Source: Neoasaia chiangmaiensis
Lineage (GTDB): Bacteria; Pseudomonadota; Alphaproteobacteria; Acetobacterales; Acetobacteraceae
Assembly (NCBI RefSeq): GCF_002005465.1
Contig: NZ_CP014691.1
Location: 2,630,501-2,694,500, forward strand
Length of the DNA: 64,000 bases
Reading direction: 5' to 3'
The notes below the pieces were generated by a model. That model ran no database searches and was not told the DNA's origin. It saw only the letters and a program-made list of their open reading frames with translations. A program made the position numbers and the translations under genes. Each line of letters starts with the position of its first letter. Positions within the stretch are counted from its first letter, which is position 1. Shown in pieces: positions 60,906 through 64,000 of the stretch.

Positions 60906-61901
60906 ATGAGCTTCCAGATGACCGATATCGCCCGCATTGCCGAGCGCCTGCCGCTCCTGCGCCGTCGTGCCGAATTGCTGCGCGGCGTGCGTGGCTTCTT
61001 CGATGCGCGTGGTTACGTGGAGGTTGAAACGCCCTATGCGGTGCCCACGCCCGGGGAGGAGGTGCATCTCCGCTGTTTCAGGACAACGCTGGAGCAGCCG
61101 GACGGCACGCAAGAGGCTCGTTTTCTGCATACCAGTCCGGAATTCGCGATGAAGCGGATCGTGGCGGCGACGGGTTTGCCGGTGTTCCAGTTGGCGCGCG
61201 TCTGGCGCAACGGCGAAAGAAGCGCATTGCATGCGCCGGAATTCACCATGCTGGAATGGTATCGGCCGGGAGCAGACCTGACCGGACTGATGGACGAGAC
61301 GGAAGCGCTGCTGCGCGCCATCCTGCCGCCGACGCTGTTGCGGGCCGATGGCGGGATCGCGCTGGATGGACCGTTCGAGCGCCTGACGGTAGCGGAGGCG
61401 TTCACGCGCTATGTGGGCGTGGATCTTCTGGCAATCGGCGACGATGCGGGGGCGCTGGCGGAAGCCGCGGGCACGACGTTGCGCTGTGACGAGACATGGG
61501 AGGACCTGTTCTTTCGGCTGCTGCTCGAACGGGTGGAGCCAGCGATCGGGCGGACACGACCGACGTTCCTGACGCATTGGCCGGCGGCGCAGGCCGCCCT
61601 GGCGCGACGCGATCCGGCCGATCCGCGCGTGGCGCTGCGGTTCGAACTGTATGCCGGCGGAATCGAACTGGTCAATGCGTTCGAGGAGTTGACCGACCCG
61701 GTCGAACAGCGCGCGCGCTTCGAGGCCGATCGTGCGCGCCGCATCGCGTTATATCCGGATCAGAACTGGTTGATGGATGAAACGTTCCTTGAGGAACTGG
61801 CGAATATGCCTCCCTGTAGCGGTATTGCGATGGGCTTCGATCGGGTGGCAATGCTCGCCGTTGGCGCCTCTCGGTTGTATGACATAATGTGGCTGAGTTA
61901 A
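60906..61901 (+). CDS. epmA: EF-P-lysine ligase (class II lysyl-tRNA synthetase paralogue)
   Basis: 331 residues: the class II aminoacyl-tRNA synthetase core without an anticodon-binding domain. Motif 2 region HTSPEFAMKRIVAATGLPVFQLARVWRNGERSALHAPEFTMLEWY and motif 3 GIAMGFDRVAMLAVGA. It ligates beta-lysine to a lysine of elongation factor P, easing ribosome stalling at polyproline. The frame is open far upstream, to 59910, but that portion is antisense to epmB. Divergent from epmB. efp itself is not in the window. Confidence 0.94.
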   Translation: MSFQMTDIARIAERLPLLRRRAELLRGVRGFFDARGYVEVETPYAVPTPGEEVHLRCFRTTLEQPDGTQEARFLHTSPEFAMKRIVAATGLPVFQLARVWRNGERSALHAPEFTMLEWYRPGADLTGLMDETEALLRAILPPTLLRADGGIALDGPFERLTVAEAFTRYVGVDLLAIGDDAGALAEAAGTTLRCDETWEDLFFRLLLERVEPAIGRTRPTFLTHWPAAQAALARRDPADPRVALRFELYAGGIELVNAFEELTDPVEQRARFEADRARRIALYPDQNWLMDETFLEELANMPPCSGIAMGFDRVAMLAVGASRLYDIMWLS

Positions 61902-62018
61902 AGCTTTGGTAACAAGCGCAGGTTTTAGACTTGTAACGCGTCGAAGCCGCGTAAAATTGGCAGGAACTTGGTGTCGGGCCCGGCAGGCGGGCCTTATCCG
62001 GGAAGGATAAATAAGAAC

Positions 62019-62444
62019 ATGAAACGGGTAGCCTTTCTTCCCTTCGCGGCGCTCCTGGCGCTTACGGCCTGCGACGTACCGACGGTCCAGCAGAAACAGG
62101 TGCTGAATTCCATGATCGGCCAGACCGATGTCGACGTGATCCGCAAGTTTGGCGTGCCTTCACGCAGCTATCAGGCCAGCGGCCATAACTTCCTCGCCTA
62201 TATCGACAACGAGACCCAGTACTCGCCGGGCGGCGGTGGCTGGGGCTGGGGCTGGGGCGGTGGCCCATGGGGCGGCGGCTGGGGTGGCGGCTGGGGTGGC
62301 TGGGGAGGCGGCGGTTGGGGCGGCTGGGGTGGTGGCTGGGGCGGCGGCTTTCCGTCGACCTACTATAACACCACCTGCCAGACGACCTTCGAACTCGTAA
62401 ATACGCGCGTGATCGGCTGGACCATGCGCGGAGACGGGTGCTGA
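62019..62444 (+). CDS. Gly/Trp-repeat lipoprotein
   Basis: 141 residues from the ATG at 62019 with GGAAGGA upstream. Lipoprotein signal with lipobox LTAC at C18. A central segment of about 40 residues is almost pure Gly and Trp (WGGG/WGWG units, encoded by near-tandem GGCGGCTGGGGTGGC repeats at about 62230-62350). The C-terminal part is QTTFELVNTRVIGWTMRGDGC. The N-terminal mature region (QTDVDVIRKFGVPSRSYQASGHNFLAYID) resembles SmpA/BamE-like small lipoproteins. Function unknown; the repeat may form a sticky or aggregating surface. Confidence 0.82.
   Translation: MKRVAFLPFAALLALTACDVPTVQQKQVLNSMIGQTDVDVIRKFGVPSRSYQASGHNFLAYIDNETQYSPGGGGWGWGWGGGPWGGGWGGGWGGWGGGGWGGWGGGWGGGFPSTYYNTTCQTTFELVNTRVIGWTMRGDGC
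62230..62352 (+). repeat. Low-complexity Gly/Trp coding repeat
   Basis: Tandem near-identical units of the form GGCGGCTGGGGTGGC in phase with the reading frame. The region is likely length-variable between strains by slipped mispairing. No spacer or direct-repeat pattern of a CRISPR array is present. Confidence 0.8.
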
Positions 62445-62526
62445 TCGTCTCGATTTGCGCTAGGGTCATGTGCGGTCCGACGATTCCGTCGCTGGATTCG
62501 CCATGACCAACGCAAAAGGGACCGGG

Positions 62527-63231
62527 ATGACGAGACGGATTGGAACGGCGCGGCGTGGCCACCGACGCTTTGGCTGTATTGCCGTTTCGCTTCTGGGACT
62601 CACGGCTTGCGAGAGTGGTGCGCGCCAGGATCCGTTTCTGATTCATCCGGGCACGCATTCGGACATCATGCCGGTCGTTGGCGTCCAGCACAGTAATGCA
62701 ACGGTTGCCAATGGGATCGTGACCTCGCCGGTCGCCTATCAGTCACCGACGGCGATGTCCTATGCGGATCGTCCGCTCAGTGAAAATCTCGCGGGTTCGC
62801 TGGAAGTTGCGGATTACACCCGCGCCCTGAACCTCACCAAGCTGATGGCGCCTCTGCGTCGTGCCGGGCCGTATACCGTTTTCGCCATCCCGAATGCTCC
62901 GCTGGAACAATATGTGGGTCAGACGACAGGCGGCATCGAGGCTGCTGTGCAGACACCGCGCGTGAGGCAGCTGCTCGCCTATACGATCGTGAAGGGGGCC
63001 TGGGATCAACGTCGCCTGCGGCGCGTCATGGCGCGGCATCATGCCGACTCCATTGGTCTCAAGACGGTGGGCGGTGCGACGCTGACCGTGCGGATCGAGC
63101 CCGGCAGCGGACAACTGGTCCTCAACAACGGTGCGGGACAGGTGAACCGGCTCTGGTTGACCGGCGTGCCGCAATCCAACGGTGTGCTCTACTTCACACA
63201 GGGTGCATTGCCGCCGGCTGGCCCCGGCTGA
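62527..63231 (+). CDS. Fasciclin-domain lipoprotein
   Basis: 234 residues from the ATG at 62527 (AAAGGGA upstream; in-frame starts at 62470 and 62503 possible). Lipobox LTAC at C28. The C-terminal half fits the fasciclin (FAS1) domain: LAPLRRAGPYTVFAIPNAPLEQY-type stretch AGPYTVFAIPNAPLEQ, RQLLAYTIVKGAW, LKTVGGATLTVRI and SNGVLYFTQGAL. FAS1 domains mediate adhesion or surface contacts. Located 82 bases after the Gly/Trp lipoprotein on the same strand, so the two may be linked. Confidence 0.85.
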   Translation: MTRRIGTARRGHRRFGCIAVSLLGLTACESGARQDPFLIHPGTHSDIMPVVGVQHSNATVANGIVTSPVAYQSPTAMSYADRPLSENLAGSLEVADYTRALNLTKLMAPLRRAGPYTVFAIPNAPLEQYVGQTTGGIEAAVQTPRVRQLLAYTIVKGAWDQRRLRRVMARHHADSIGLKTVGGATLTVRIEPGSGQLVLNNGAGQVNRLWLTGVPQSNGVLYFTQGALPPAGPG

Positions 63232-63243
63232 CCGAAGCGGACG

Positions 63244-63810
63244 TCAGTGACTGGCGTCCGTCGCCATGGTCAGGGCTGCCGGGCCATGTCGTGGATCGAT
63301 CTCGAAGGCCAGGAAATCCACGCCGGCGGCCTGCATGCGTGTCGCATCGTCGATGTTCTTCAGGTTTTCGGCGACGATCGGCAACTCCATGACCTGCGAC
63401 CACCACTGGGCGATCTCTGCCGCATCGGGTGAAAGTGCAATATAGTCCGCACCGGCTTCTCCGGCCTGCATCGCCTCGTCCCGGCTTGCACCGCAGGCAA
63501 TGCCGAGTTGCAGATCGGGTCCAAGTGCGGCGCGTGCCGTATCTCGTAGCGACGAACCCACTGAAATATGCACGCCGTCGCAATCCTCTCGCCGCGCCAG
63601 TTCCGGCAGATCGGTCAGCATCAGGGCAATATCGCGCTGGCGCGTGAGGGGACGAATGGCCGCGATGCAGTCTCGCACGCGTGCCGGATCGGTGGCGGCA
63701 ATCCGCAGGGCGACCGGAGCGGCGTTGTCGAGTGCCTGCGTCATGAACGGAAGGTCCGTATGCGGATCGAAATCCGGGGACAGGACCAGATAGATATCGC
63801 AGGCGGGCAT
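63244..63810 (-). CDS. ThiE/TenI-like TIM-barrel protein
   Basis: 188 residues with the thiamine phosphate synthase/TenI fold pattern: YLVLSPDFDP at the N-terminus, ALMLTDLPELARREDCDGVHISVG, and LGIACGASRDEAMQAGEAGADYIALSP. The pyrophosphate-binding loop of true ThiE (VAIGGI) is replaced by IVAENLKN and the HMP-PP contacts are unclear. It is shorter than ThiE (about 210). It may be a TenI-type or divergent protein. Follows the truncated gene at the right edge by 11 bases on the minus strand. Confidence 0.72.
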   Translation of the reverse strand: MPACDIYLVLSPDFDPHTDLPFMTQALDNAAPVALRIAATDPARVRDCIAAIRPLTRQRDIALMLTDLPELARREDCDGVHISVGSSLRDTARAALGPDLQLGIACGASRDEAMQAGEAGADYIALSPDAAEIAQWWSQVMELPIVAENLKNIDDATRMQAAGVDFLAFEIDPRHGPAALTMATDASH

Positions 63811-63821
63811 GAGGTGTCTCG

Positions 63822-64000
63822 TCAGATGTTGGACGCGGGCGTCCGAAGATAGGTTTCAAGGCGTTGACGCTGATACGCGTCATAAGGCGCCAGACCAAGC
63901 ACGAAAGCGCGTGGCCGATGGTCCAGGACGATCCCATGGCATGTTCCCGCCAGTGCACGCAGGCCGCGCGCCTGGGACGGAAGGCCTGTGAAGACGACGA
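63822..64000 (-). CDS. C-terminal part of an unidentified gene cut by the window edge
   Basis: 58 residues plus stop are visible, reading VVFTGLPSQARGLRALAG near the edge and ending RQRLETYLRTPASNI. Codon use is native. It is the likely upstream operon partner of the ThiE-like gene. No family is recognised from this fragment. Confidence 0.55.
   Translation of the reverse strand, partial: VVFTGLPSQARGLRALAGTCHGIVLDHRPRAFVLGLAPYDAYQRQRLETYLRTPASNI

Noticed and set aside
62230..62352. Repeat tract as a CRISPR array
   Set aside because: Units are contiguous and in-frame Gly/Trp codons with no unique spacers.
1..64000. tRNA or rRNA genes and insertion sequences
   Set aside because: No cloverleaf-like sequence, rRNA segment, transposase frame or flanking terminal repeat was recognised on either strand by eye.

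Overview
The window is a high-G+C chromosomal segment of an acetic acid bacterium (Alphaproteobacteria, Acetobacteraceae). The inference rests on gene content: a GMC/gluconate-dehydrogenase type oxidase module, xylose and multi-sugar ABC importers, an OprB-type sugar porin, a TonB receptor next to a phosphocholine-type phospholipase C, and a carotenoid operon expected in a pigmented genus such as Asaia or Neoasaia. The genus cannot be fixed from the sequence alone. Nearly all genes share the same G+C-rich codon use; one acetyltransferase near 6.7-7.3 kb is strikingly AT-rich and looks imported. No rRNA, tRNA, CRISPR array or insertion sequence was seen.

Layout. 1-2.2 kb: TauE/SafE permease, free-methionine-R-sulfoxide reductase (msrC), LysR regulator. 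2.4-6.0 kb: sugar MFS permease, D-lyxose-isomerase-like cupin and OprB porin, a likely pentose/hexose uptake and isomerisation unit under the divergent LysR. 6.0-7.5 kb: UPF0114 membrane protein and the AT-rich acetyltransferase island. 7.5-13 kb: xylFGH xylose ABC importer followed by an exported adenosine-deaminase-family hydrolase. 13.4-18.7 kb: a four-gene operon (TPP enzyme, unknown membrane protein, gluconate-dehydrogenase subunit-3-like protein, GMC oxidoreductase) whose GMC gene carries one in-frame TGA. 18.8-19.1 kb: HU with a clear terminator. 19.3-23.9 kb: xdhABC purine oxidation operon. 24.2-30.7 kb: sugar-acid catabolic region (3-hydroxyacyl-CoA-dehydrogenase-family enzyme, two LysR regulators, denD, MFS permease, TIM-barrel isomerase).

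31-35.4 kb: TonB receptor plus Tat-exported phospholipase C. 35.5-39.4 kb: iron acquisition locus (Sel1-repeat protein, siderophore receptor, PiuC-type dioxygenase) around a Fur-box-like palindrome. 39.9-45.4 kb: chvE-gguA-gguB importer with a Gfo/Idh/MocA sugar dehydrogenase and an odd fragment resembling the C-terminus of luciferase-like monooxygenases. 45.5-48.5 kb: housekeeping operon dapF-mtaB-ftsY. 48.5-52 kb: amino-acid permease, mazG, MFS exporter. 52-53 kb: argC.

52.9-59.8 kb is the most interesting region: a tightly overlapping operon crtN-like, crtP-like, acyltransferase, glycosyltransferase, DUF2141 protein, with a divergent aldehyde dehydrogenase. This is the complement for a glycosylated, acylated C30 carotenoic acid (staphyloxanthin-like), but no dehydrosqualene synthase (crtM) is present, so squalene made by the hopanoid pathway is the likely precursor. 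59.8-61.9 kb: head-to-head epmB/epmA for elongation factor P lysylation. 62-64 kb: two lipoproteins (one Gly/Trp-repeat, one fasciclin), a ThiE-like protein and a truncated gene at the window edge.
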